Shown here: positions 1 to 7,927 of the stretch, piece after piece
Layout: the number at the start of each line of letters is the position of its first letter
Numbering within the stretch: position 1 is the stretch's first letter
Assembly (NCBI GenBank): GCA_028691445.1
Contig: JAQUZH010000005.1
Span: 1 to 34,094, forward strand
Length of the DNA stretch: 34,094 nt
Direction: 5' to 3'
Source: Bacteroidales bacterium
Lineage (GTDB): Bacteria; Bacteroidota; Bacteroidia; Bacteroidales; JAQUTK01
Notes under the pieces: model-generated
Told to the model about the DNA's origin: nothing
The model's input: only the letters and a program-made list of their open reading frames with translations
The model's database searches: none
Position numbers and translations under genes: made by a program

Positions 1-685
1 GATAGCCACCTTCCGGAAGTTCAAACATCTCGGAAAAAGTGGTTGTATGTGTTCCTTTGTTGTTGTGCTCAGATATCGACTCGGTGCGTAGTGCAAGATC
101 CGGAAAGATCGCATTGATGAAGGTGCTTTTTCCGACGCCGGAATTACCCGATACGAGAGAGACTTTTCCCTGAAGTGTTTTTCTTGCTTCTTTGACACTT
201 TCAGGATCAATAGCAGAGATACAAAGACAGGGATATCCGATTCCCTCATACAGGTTAACCAATGCTTTCATGTAGTTTGTTTCCCATTCGTCATACCGGT
301 CAGTCTTATTAAAGAGCAACACAGCAGGTACCCGGTAGGCTTCACTGGTTGCTAGAAATCGATCAATAAAGACCGTATTGGTTTCCGGATGATTGATGGT
401 CACAATCAGAAGAACCTGATCCAGATTGGCCGCGAGAATATGAGATAATTTGGACAGATTGGATGCTTTACGCACGATATAGTTGCGTCGATCCTCGATG
501 TGAGTGATGTATGCACTCCCTTCCGCCGCTCCTTCTATCTGGACACGGTCACCCACGGCAACAGGATTTGTGCTTCTAATTCCTTTTAACCGGAAGTTCC
601 CTTTAATTTTACATGACACAACAGCACCATCGTCACATTTGACTTGATACCAGCTCCCTGTATTTTTAATTACTAATCCATTCAC
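1..685 (-). CDS. rsgA: Ribosome small subunit-dependent GTPase A, 3' end truncated by window edge
   Basis: Minus-strand reading from GTG (CAC at 683-685) gives (M)[47 protein letters not shown]..., the OB-fold start of RsgA; GTPase domain with GNSGVGKS-like P-loop on the complement of about 130-170. Missing from the ORF track, probably because of the GTG start and window truncation. Confidence 0.9.
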   Translation of the reverse strand, partial: MNGLVIKNTGSWYQVKCDDGAVVSCKIKGNFRLKGIRSTNPVAVGDRVQIEGAAEGSAYITHIEDRRNYIVRKASNLSKLSHILAANLDQVLLIVTINHPETNTVFIDRFLATSEAYRVPAVLLFNKTDRYDEWETNYMKALVNLYEGIGYPCLCISAIDPESVKEARKTLQGKVSLVSGNSGVGKSTFINAIFPDLALRTESISEHNNKGTHTTTFSEMFELPEGGY

Positions 686-703
686 GTGCAGCAATAGTTT
701 GGT

Positions 704-734
704 AAAAAATCCACCTGCACATAGGTGCAAGTGG
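704..734 (-). terminator. Rho-independent terminator downstream of frr
   Basis: Minus-strand RNA CCACUUGCAC-CUAU-GUGCAGGUGG (arms 725-734 and 711-720, one U:G wobble) followed by AUUUUUUACC. Confidence 0.8.
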
Positions 735-742
735 AAATAAAC

Positions 743-1306
743 TTAGACGGTCATAATCTCTTTTTCTTTTGCAGCATAGATATCGTCCAGCCGCTTGATG
801 TATTTATCATGGATCTTTTGCACATCCATTTCAGCATCTTTCTCTGCATCTTCCGGCAGACCTTCCTTTATGGCTTTCTTCAGGTTATCAATACAATCGC
901 GACGGGCGTTACGTACACTCACTTTTGCATTTTCGACTTCTTGCTTTGATTGTTTAAGCAATTGTTTGCGTCGGTCTTCGGTAAGAGGAGGGATGGACAA
1001 GCGGATGATCTCACCGTTGTTGTCAGGCGTAATACCAATGTCTGAGTTTTGGATCGCTTTCTCAACCTCTTTCAACATTTTCTTTTCCCACGGTTGAACA
1101 ATGATTGTACGACCATCAGGAGTTGAAATGGTAGCAACCCCACTCAGAGGCGTCATGCTGCCATAATAATCAACGTGGATAGGATCCAGAATGCGGGCAT
1201 TCGCTTTCCCTGCTCGAATATGAGCCAGAGAGTCATCCAAATGTATGGTGGCCATTTCCATCATATCTTCTGCTTCGAGCAGAAATGTCTTTACATCGGG
1301 TGTCAT
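743..1306 (-). CDS. frr: Ribosome recycling factor
   Basis: 187 aa; HIRAGKANARILDPIHVDYYGSMTPLSGVATISTPDGRTIIVQPWEK and LTEDRRKQLLKQ are RRF signatures. Confidence 0.97.
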   Translation of the reverse strand: MTPDVKTFLLEAEDMMEMATIHLDDSLAHIRAGKANARILDPIHVDYYGSMTPLSGVATISTPDGRTIIVQPWEKKMLKEVEKAIQNSDIGITPDNNGEIIRLSIPPLTEDRRKQLLKQSKQEVENAKVSVRNARRDCIDNLKKAIKEGLPEDAEKDAEMDVQKIHDKYIKRLDDIYAAKEKEIMTV

Positions 1307-1353
1307 AGCTTTAATTAATTGTTTGTTATTAGTATTAATCTATTATTTCGTGA

Positions 1354-2061
1354 TTAGTTATGAACGAGTGTTCCGATCTTTTCTCCTTTGATAACCTTCA
1401 GGAGGTTGCCGGGCGTATCCATATCAAACACAATGATTGGAAGGTTGTTTTCCTTACACATCGTCGTGGCGGTCAGATCCATCACTTTCAATCCTTGTAC
1501 ATAGATTTGATCATACGTAATCTCATCATACTTTGTTGCGGTTGGGTCTTTTTCCGGATCGGCTGTATAAATGCCATCCACCCGGGTGCCTTTAAGCATG
1601 ACATCGGCTTCTATTTCGATGCCGCGCAGCGACGAACCGGTATCTGTCGTAAAGAAAGGATTGCCGGTACCCGCAGAAAGAATTACGACTGCGCCCTGTT
1701 CCATCTCTTCGATTGCTTTCCATTTGCTGTAAAACTCTCCAATCGGTTCCATGCGGATAGCCGTAAGTACCTTTGTTTTTATTCCCTTAACAGTAAGCGC
1801 CGAACTGAGCGCCAAACTGTTAATCACAGTAGCCAGCATGCCCATCTGATCTCCTTTTACACGGTCAAAACCTTTTGAGGCACCACTTAATCCGCGGAAG
1901 ATGTTTCCTCCTCCGATGACGATACCGATTTGCACTCCCAGGTTTGAGATCTCTCTGATCTGCTCTGCATACTCATTCAGACGCAGTTCGTCGATACCAT
2001 ATTGTTTGTCGCCCATCAGCGATTCACCGCTGAGCTTTAGTAATATTCTTTTGTACTTCAT
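1354..2061 (-). CDS. pyrH: UMP kinase (uridylate kinase)
   Basis: 235 aa; KRILLKLSGESLMG, GIVIGGGNIFRG, GTGNPFFTTDTGSSLRGIEIEAD are PyrH motifs. Confidence 0.97.
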   Translation of the reverse strand: MKYKRILLKLSGESLMGDKQYGIDELRLNEYAEQIREISNLGVQIGIVIGGGNIFRGLSGASKGFDRVKGDQMGMLATVINSLALSSALTVKGIKTKVLTAIRMEPIGEFYSKWKAIEEMEQGAVVILSAGTGNPFFTTDTGSSLRGIEIEADVMLKGTRVDGIYTADPEKDPTATKYDEITYDQIYVQGLKVMDLTATTMCKENNLPIIVFDMDTPGNLLKVIKGEKIGTLVHN

Positions 2062-2151
2062 CGTTTGAAATCATTCAAATTGGTTGTTAAAGATGCGAAA
2101 TTAGCAAATTCAGATGAATAATCTTCTGTTTTGCACTGTGAAAGGCTCTTT

Positions 2152-3072
2152 TTATTTGTCATCCGTTATAACAGAAACCTCTTTCGTCCGGTTTTGAATC
2201 ACCTTTGCACCTTTGGGCACATTCTTTGTGACCCAAATATTGCCGCCAATACTGGCACCTTCTCCTATTGTAATTCTTCCCAGGATAGTCGCATTGGAAT
2301 AAATGATCACGTTGTCTTCCAGAATCGGATGACGGGGAATTCCCTTAATCGGTTTTCCCTCTTCGTCCAGCGGAAAACTCTTTGCACCCAATGTGACTCC
2401 CTGATATAATTTTACGTTTTTGCCTAAGATTGCCGTCTGACCAATAACCACGCCGGTGCCATGATCAATCGTAAAATGCTCGCCGATGACAGCACCTGGG
2501 TGAATGTCAATACCTGTTTCACTGTGCGCCATTTCCGTTATCATACGGGGTATCAGCGGCACTCCCAACTCTTGTAGTTTATGTGCCATTCGATAGTTAC
2601 TTATGGCACGGATAGCCGGATAGCAGAATATGATTTCCTCATAGCTCTCTGCCGCAGGGTCGCCATTGTAGGCGGCTTCCACATCTGTGCCTAAGAGTCG
2701 GCGGAGTTCTGGCAGATATGCGATGAACTTCATGGCAATCTCTTTCGCTTTATGCCGATTCTCGTTGTTATCCTGGCATATATCGCAATTCCTTTTGCTA
2801 TAGCAGATACCGGCAAGAATCTGCTCCGTCAGGAGCGTTTGTAGATTGTCAATATTTACACCGATGTGATACTGAATCGTGTTTTTATTTACCATAGGAT
2901 CACCAAAGTAACCCGGGAAAATAATGGCACGAACCAACATGACAATCTCTTTCAAAACACTACCCGAAGGAAGAGGTTCGCCCCCTTTGTGAGAAAGATA
3001 TAAATCACCATATGAACCAAACTCTGAAAGTTCTTTGATCGTTCTTTTGGTTATGTCAGAATCGTTACTCAT
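2152..3072 (-). CDS. Serine O-acetyltransferase (SAT/EpsC-like, left-handed beta-helix)
   Basis: GIDIHPGAVIGEHFTIDHGTGVVIGQTAILGKNVKLYQGVTLGAKSF and hexapeptide repeats. ORF is open to 3114, but MSNDSDITKR (start about 3072) is the more natural start. Confidence 0.9.
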   Translation of the reverse strand: MSNDSDITKRTIKELSEFGSYGDLYLSHKGGEPLPSGSVLKEIVMLVRAIIFPGYFGDPMVNKNTIQYHIGVNIDNLQTLLTEQILAGICYSKRNCDICQDNNENRHKAKEIAMKFIAYLPELRRLLGTDVEAAYNGDPAAESYEEIIFCYPAIRAISNYRMAHKLQELGVPLIPRMITEMAHSETGIDIHPGAVIGEHFTIDHGTGVVIGQTAILGKNVKLYQGVTLGAKSFPLDEEGKPIKGIPRHPILEDNVIIYSNATILGRITIGEGASIGGNIWVTKNVPKGAKVIQNRTKEVSVITDDK

Positions 3073-3152
3073 ACTCTGTTTTTTATAATAAGAGAGGCAA
3101 AGATACGAAATCATTTTGTATCTCTTAGAAGGATAGGTTTGTTTGTTTTTAT

Positions 3153-3160
3153 TACTTTTG
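3153..3160 (+). promoter_or_regulatory. Candidate Bacteroidota -7 element TACTTTTG upstream of the tricorn-like gene
   Basis: Exact match to TAnnTTTG about 22-28 nt before the likely starts at 3182/3188; no clear -33 box seen. Confidence 0.45.
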
Positions 3161-3181
3161 TCGTTTCACCTAATTATTGAT

Positions 3182-6100
3182 ATGATTATGAATAAACGAT
3201 TCAGACTGGGATTGCTGTTATTATCAGCCGTTCCGGCTCTATTACAGGCCTCTGACGAAGCAAGGTTGTTACGCTTTCCTGCAACGAATGGGAATGAGAT
3301 AGTCTTTTCGTACGCAGGCGATTTGTATAAAGTGGCTTCGGCCGGTGGTGAAGCGCAGCGCCTCACCTCGCATGTGGGTTACGAAATGTTTCCCCGTTTT
3401 TCTCCCGACGGCAAGACCATTGCTTTCACCGGACAATACGATGGTAACACCGAAGTTTACTCCATGCCCTCTACGGGAGGCGAACCTCTTCGGGTCACCT
3501 ATACCGCAATGAATGAACGCGACGATCTTGGTGATCGGATGGGTCCGAATAATATCGTAATGACCTGGACACCCGATGGGAAGAGCATCGTATACCGTAA
3601 TCGAATCAGTGAAGGCTTTACCGGACTGCTCTACTCCGTTTCACCGGAGGGCGGTTTGTCGCAAGTTATTCCATTGCCGGAAGGAGGCTTTTGCAGTTAC
3701 TCCCCCGACGGCAAACTGTTTGCCTACAACCGTGTCTTCCGTGAATTCCGTACCTGGAAGTATTACAAAGGAGGAATGGCTGATGATATCTGGATCTATA
3801 ATGAGCAAACAAAGAAAACAGAGAATATCACCAACAATATTGCGCAGGATATCATGCCAATGTGGATTGGTGACGAAATATTCTTCATCTCTGACCGCGA
3901 CCGGATCATGAATATGTTTGTGTATAATACAAAAACCAAACAGACGGGGAAGGTGACAAACTTTACGGAGTATGATGTGAAGTTTCCGAGTAGTAATGGC
4001 TCGTCGATTGTGTTTGAGAACGGTGGTTATATTTACAAGCTAGATCCGGCAACCAGAAAAGCAACGAAGGTAAATATCACCTTGACATCCGATCATATTT
4101 ATGCCCGTGATCAGGTAAAGGATGTTTCCAAAAATATTACATCCGCCAGCATCTCTCCGGCAGGTGAAAGAGTTGTAGTCACAGCGAGGGGAGAGGTGTT
4201 CAACCTACCTGCTGATAAGGGTGTTACCAAAAATTTGACCCGTACTCCCGGTGCACATGAGCGAAATGCGCAATGGTCGCCTGATGGTAAGTCTATTGTC
4301 TACATCTCTGACGCGACAGGTGAAACCGAACTTTATCTTCAAAATGCCGGGGGAGGCGAACCGGTACAACTGACCAAAAACAACGATACGTATATCCGTT
4401 CATTCCAGTGGAGTCCCGATGCTTCCAGTATCTTCTATACGGATCGGAAGAACCGTATCAATCAACTGGATGTAAATAGTAAAGAGGTGACGCTTGTAAA
4501 GCAGGATCCTGCCGGTGAATTTGGTGATGTATCTATCTCTTCTGATGGGGAATGGCTGACTTATAGTCGTTCTGCCGAGAATGATTACAGTATTGTGTAT
4601 CTCTATAATCTGCAACAAAAGCGCGAATACCCTGTAACCGACAAATGGTACAGTTCAGGCAATCCTGTCTTCAGCACGGATGGTAAGTACTTGTTTTTCA
4701 CTTCCAACCGCGACTTCAATCCGACCTATGGCTCCTTGGAGTGGAATCATGTGTACAATGACATGTCTGGCATATACTTCGCGCTGTTGTCCAAAGATAC
4801 CCCTTCCCCTTTTCTGGGCAAGGATGATGTGGTTGCTGTTGTGAAGGAAGAAGTGAAGAAGGACAACAAAGAAGAAAAGGCAACTGAAAAGCCGGCGTCT
4901 GAACTGAAGTTTGATCCCGATGGTGTTTTTGAACGAATCATCCGTCTGCCGGGTTCTGGCAATAGTACCTACTACTCTGATGGAAAGAAAGTCTATTACT
5001 CCGGACAAGGAGGTACCAAGATGTACGATCTTGAAAAACAAAAAGAGGAACTGATTGCCGAAGGAGCTAGCATGTCTGTCGATTACAGATCCAAGAAAGC
5101 GCTCTTTTTCAAAGGGGGTTCCATCTATGTAATGGATATCCCTTCAGGAAAAGCCGATCTGAACAAAGAGGTTAATACCTCCTACATGAAAGCTACCATT
5201 GATTATCCCAAAGAGTGGGCTCAGATCTTTGATGAGGCATGGCGCCAAATGCGCGACGGCTTTTACTCTGAGACAATGCACGGTGTGGATTGGAAAGCTA
5301 TGAAAGCCAAATATGCCGTACTCCTCCCGTATGTGAAGACCCGTTTGGATCTGAACTATGTGATTGGGGAGATGATCAGTGAACTTTGTTCCGGTCATGC
5401 TTATTTTAACCCGGGTGAGACCGAACGTCCGGATCGTATCCAGACAGGATTGCTCGGTGCTGAAGTGTCACGTGATAAGAGTGGATTCTTTCGCATTGAA
5501 AAGATTATTCAGGGAGCATCCTGGAGTAAGTCGCTCTTTTCGCCACTCACCGAACCTGGTATACATGCGAAGAAAGGGGATTATATCATCGCCATTGATG
5601 GCATTTTGACAAACAGCGTGAAGGATATGTATTCGCTGTTGGTAGGAAAAGCAAATGTGCCCACAGAGATTACATTAAATAGCACAGCAGCTGAAAAAGA
5701 TGCCCGCAAAGTAGTGATTACTCCAATTGCTGATGAATACGCTTTATATCACTATAACTGGATACAGGATAATATCCGCAAAGTCTCCGAGGCTTCAGAT
5801 GGCAAGATAGGATATATCTATATTCCTGACATGGGCGTGGATGGATTGAATGAATTCTCCCGTTACTTTTATCCACAGATTGATAAAGAAGGACTCATCA
5901 TTGACGACCGTGCCAATGGGGGAGGCAATGTCTCTCCGATGATTCTCGAACGTCTCTCCCGTGAAGTGTATCGGGCGACCATGCGTCGTGGGTCTGACCG
6001 GATTGGCAAAGTACCGGGTGCCACACAAATCGGACCGAAAGTCTGTCTGATCAATAAATATTCTGCCTCTGACGGCGATTTGTTTCCATGGGGCTTCCGT

Positions 6101-6409
6101 GCGTTGGGATTAGGGAAGTTGATTGGGACACGTACCTGGGGAGGTATCATTGGTATCAGTGGTTCGCTTCCGTATATGGATGGATCTCAATTGCGTGTGC
6201 CGTTCTTTACCAGCTATGATGCAAAGACAGGTGAGTGGATTATAGAAAATCATGGAGTAGATCCGGATATTCTCATTGACAATGATCCCGCAAAAGAGTG
6301 GGCAGGTGAAGATGAGCAATTGAACCGTGCTATTGAAGAAGTCAAAGCACAACTGAAGGATCGCAAACCGTTGCCTCCAATACCAGCTCCAAGAGACTTT
6401 AGTAAGTAA
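3182..6409 (+). CDS. Tricorn-like S41 family protease with N-terminal beta-propeller (TolB/WD40-like repeats) and PDZ domain
   Basis: ORF 3143-6409 (1088 aa). Repeated FSPDGK/WSPDGKS propeller motifs; core GHAYFNPGE, DDRANGGGNV, and NKYSASDGDLFPWGFRALGLGKLIGTRTWGG (SDG catalytic region). Signal-peptide-like MNKRFRLGLLLLSAVPALLQA supports a start at 3182/3188 rather than 3143. Confidence 0.9.
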   Translation: MIMNKRFRLGLLLLSAVPALLQASDEARLLRFPATNGNEIVFSYAGDLYKVASAGGEAQRLTSHVGYEMFPRFSPDGKTIAFTGQYDGNTEVYSMPSTGGEPLRVTYTAMNERDDLGDRMGPNNIVMTWTPDGKSIVYRNRISEGFTGLLYSVSPEGGLSQVIPLPEGGFCSYSPDGKLFAYNRVFREFRTWKYYKGGMADDIWIYNEQTKKTENITNNIAQDIMPMWIGDEIFFISDRDRIMNMFVYNTKTKQTGKVTNFTEYDVKFPSSNGSSIVFENGGYIYKLDPATRKATKVNITLTSDHIYARDQVKDVSKNITSASISPAGERVVVTARGEVFNLPADKGVTKNLTRTPGAHERNAQWSPDGKSIVYISDATGETELYLQNAGGGEPVQLTKNNDTYIRSFQWSPDASSIFYTDRKNRINQLDVNSKEVTLVKQDPAGEFGDVSISSDGEWLTYSRSAENDYSIVYLYNLQQKREYPVTDKWYSSGNPVFSTDGKYLFFTSNRDFNPTYGSLEWNHVYNDMSGIYFALLSKDTPSPFLGKDDVVAVVKEEVKKDNKEEKATEKPASELKFDPDGVFERIIRLPGSGNSTYYSDGKKVYYSGQGGTKMYDLEKQKEELIAEGASMSVDYRSKKALFFKGGSIYVMDIPSGKADLNKEVNTSYMKATIDYPKEWAQIFDEAWRQMRDGFYSETMHGVDWKAMKAKYAVLLPYVKTRLDLNYVIGEMISELCSGHAYFNPGETERPDRIQTGLLGAEVSRDKSGFFRIEKIIQGASWSKSLFSPLTEPGIHAKKGDYIIAIDGILTNSVKDMYSLLVGKANVPTEITLNSTAAEKDARKVVITPIADEYALYHYNWIQDNIRKVSEASDGKIGYIYIPDMGVDGLNEFSRYFYPQIDKEGLIIDDRANGGGNVSPMILERLSREVYRATMRRGSDRIGKVPGATQIGPKVCLINKYSASDGDLFPWGFRALGLGKLIGTRTWGGIIGISGSLPYMDGSQLRVPFFTSYDAKTGEWIIENHGVDPDILIDNDPAKEWAGEDEQLNRAIEEVKAQLKDRKPLPPIPAPRDFSK

Positions 6410-6418
6410 TTATTTCAA

Positions 6419-6477
6419 AATCGGGTAGGAGAAAACAAAAGTAGGAGAAAACTACTTTTGTTTTCTCCTACCCGATT
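6419..6477. repeat. Perfect 26-bp inverted repeat with 7-nt loop, intergenic hairpin/possible terminator
   Basis: Left arm AATCGGGTAGGAGAAAACAAAAGTAG (6419-6444), loop GAGAAAA, right arm CTACTTTTGTTTTCTCCTACCCGATT (6452-6477); exact reverse complements. Confidence 0.95.
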
Positions 6478-6609
6478 GGTACCATGCTGACAGTTTGGAG
6501 TGATTTAATGACATGCCGCAAAAGGTGATATAACAGCAATAAATCCCAATTATTTTGGTTTGATAGTTGATATCATAAGCACATCTCAGGAATTTTATTT
6601 TTCTTGCAC

Positions 6610-6617
6610 TATCTTTG
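6610..6617 (+). promoter_or_regulatory. Candidate -7 element TATCTTTG
   Basis: TAnnTTTG match 32-41 nt upstream of the HPD-protein start; no clear -33 box. Confidence 0.4.
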
Positions 6618-6648
6618 TCGCAAATATGAATTAACAATCTAATTAGTA

Positions 6649-7842
6649 GTGTCCGTTATGAATGATCTGTTTGAAAACACAGAATGGGGCGTGGTACATC
6701 CAAAGGAAGTAAAATCAATAAAAATTATTGCTCAAAAAGATAAAATTCTCAGCAAGGAACAACGAACGTTTAACCGTCTTACTAGTCGGATTAGTAATCT
6801 GCAGAATGAAATTGTTTCGGAGAAAGAAAAGTGTGAAAGATTGCTCACGCTTTATTCTGAGAAAATGCCTCATCTCGAGAAACAAATTGCGGAGAGTCAA
6901 ATAAAACTCGCTAAGATAATTAGCGGCTCTACCCAATCAATAAAGTATGGCAAAAGGCAGTTGGAGGATATTGAATGTGTGATTCTCAACCTCTTTGATG
7001 AGGCTTTTACTGTCATCGAACCGGATGAAGAAACAGAACTCTTGTACAATCAATGGGCGGAGGTCAGCTATCAGGAAGAAAAAGAGGAGCAGATGAAGGA
7101 GATGAGACAGATGATGGAAGATCTGTTACGTTATGAGATGGGAGTGGATATTGACCTGTCGGAATTAGAAGATTCACCGGAATCTTATGCCAGCTTTCAA
7201 CAGAAGGTACGTGAAAAAATGAGTGAACAAAAACAACAGGAGGACTCTCGCTCCGCCAATCGAAAGAAGAGCAAGAAAGAGTTGGAAAAAGAACTTCGCA
7301 AGAGTCAGGAGGAAGCCATAAAGTTGAAAAGTATGCGCAACATCTATATCTCTCTGGTAAAAGTGCTTCACCCTGATACTGAAACTGATCCATTAGAGAA
7401 AATGCGCAAAGATGAGTTAATGAAAAAAGTGACGGTTGCTTATAATGAAAAAGATCTCACGACGTTGTTGAAGCTCGAAATGGAGTGGGTTGCTTCTGAA
7501 GCTCACAACCTCGACTTGATGACCAAAGATAAACTTAATATTTACATTGCCTCGCTCAAAGAGCAGGTGGCAGAATTGGAAAACGAAAAAAAGTCGATCT
7601 GTATGCATCCACGATTTCAACCTATAATGCATTATGCCCGATTTACGGAAAGTCTGGCGATGAATAAGATTAATAGTGCCATTAGTGATTGCAAAATGAA
7701 AATGAAAGTTACTGAAGAGGTACTCAGTCTTGTTGCGCAACCTAATCCAAAGAAAAATATTATTGAATTTGTAAATCAATCAATGAAACTATTCGATCAA
7801 CGTAGCTTCATGACTGATTTCGACATCTTCTCTCCGTTTTAA
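6649..7842 (+). CDS. Coiled-coil protein with internal DnaJ-like HPD motif (hypothetical)
   Basis: 397 aa; highly charged coiled-coil segments flank YISLVKVLHPDTETDPLEKMRKDELMKKVTVAYNEKDLTTLLKLE, resembling J-domain helix II-HPD-helix III. Alternative start MNDLFENTEWG at 6658. Confidence 0.7.
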   Translation: MSVMNDLFENTEWGVVHPKEVKSIKIIAQKDKILSKEQRTFNRLTSRISNLQNEIVSEKEKCERLLTLYSEKMPHLEKQIAESQIKLAKIISGSTQSIKYGKRQLEDIECVILNLFDEAFTVIEPDEETELLYNQWAEVSYQEEKEEQMKEMRQMMEDLLRYEMGVDIDLSELEDSPESYASFQQKVREKMSEQKQQEDSRSANRKKSKKELEKELRKSQEEAIKLKSMRNIYISLVKVLHPDTETDPLEKMRKDELMKKVTVAYNEKDLTTLLKLEMEWVASEAHNLDLMTKDKLNIYIASLKEQVAELENEKKSICMHPRFQPIMHYARFTESLAMNKINSAISDCKMKMKVTEEVLSLVAQPNPKKNIIEFVNQSMKLFDQRSFMTDFDIFSPF

Positions 7843-7870
7843 CCATCAAGATAATAATAAGCAAAGCGGC

Positions 7871-7927
7871 ACCTGTGCGTCAATCCTTTCATCCTTCTGA
7901 ATGGATCCACGCACAGGTATCGTTTTT
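7871..7927 (+). terminator. Terminator-like hairpin after the HPD-motif gene
   Basis: ACCTGTGCGT (7871-7880) / ACGCACAGGT (7909-7918), perfect 10-bp arms, followed by ATCGTTTTTA. The loop is long (28 nt). Confidence 0.6.

Noticed and set aside
1360-1878. 172-aa plus-strand ORF opposite pyrH
   Set aside because: Fully antisense to a confidently identified pyrH; Cys/His-rich composition typical of a reverse-complement shadow ORF.
6452-6637. 61-aa minus-strand ORF near the 26-bp hairpin
   Set aside because: Its start-distal end lies within the hairpin arm; no conserved features and AT-rich intergenic context.
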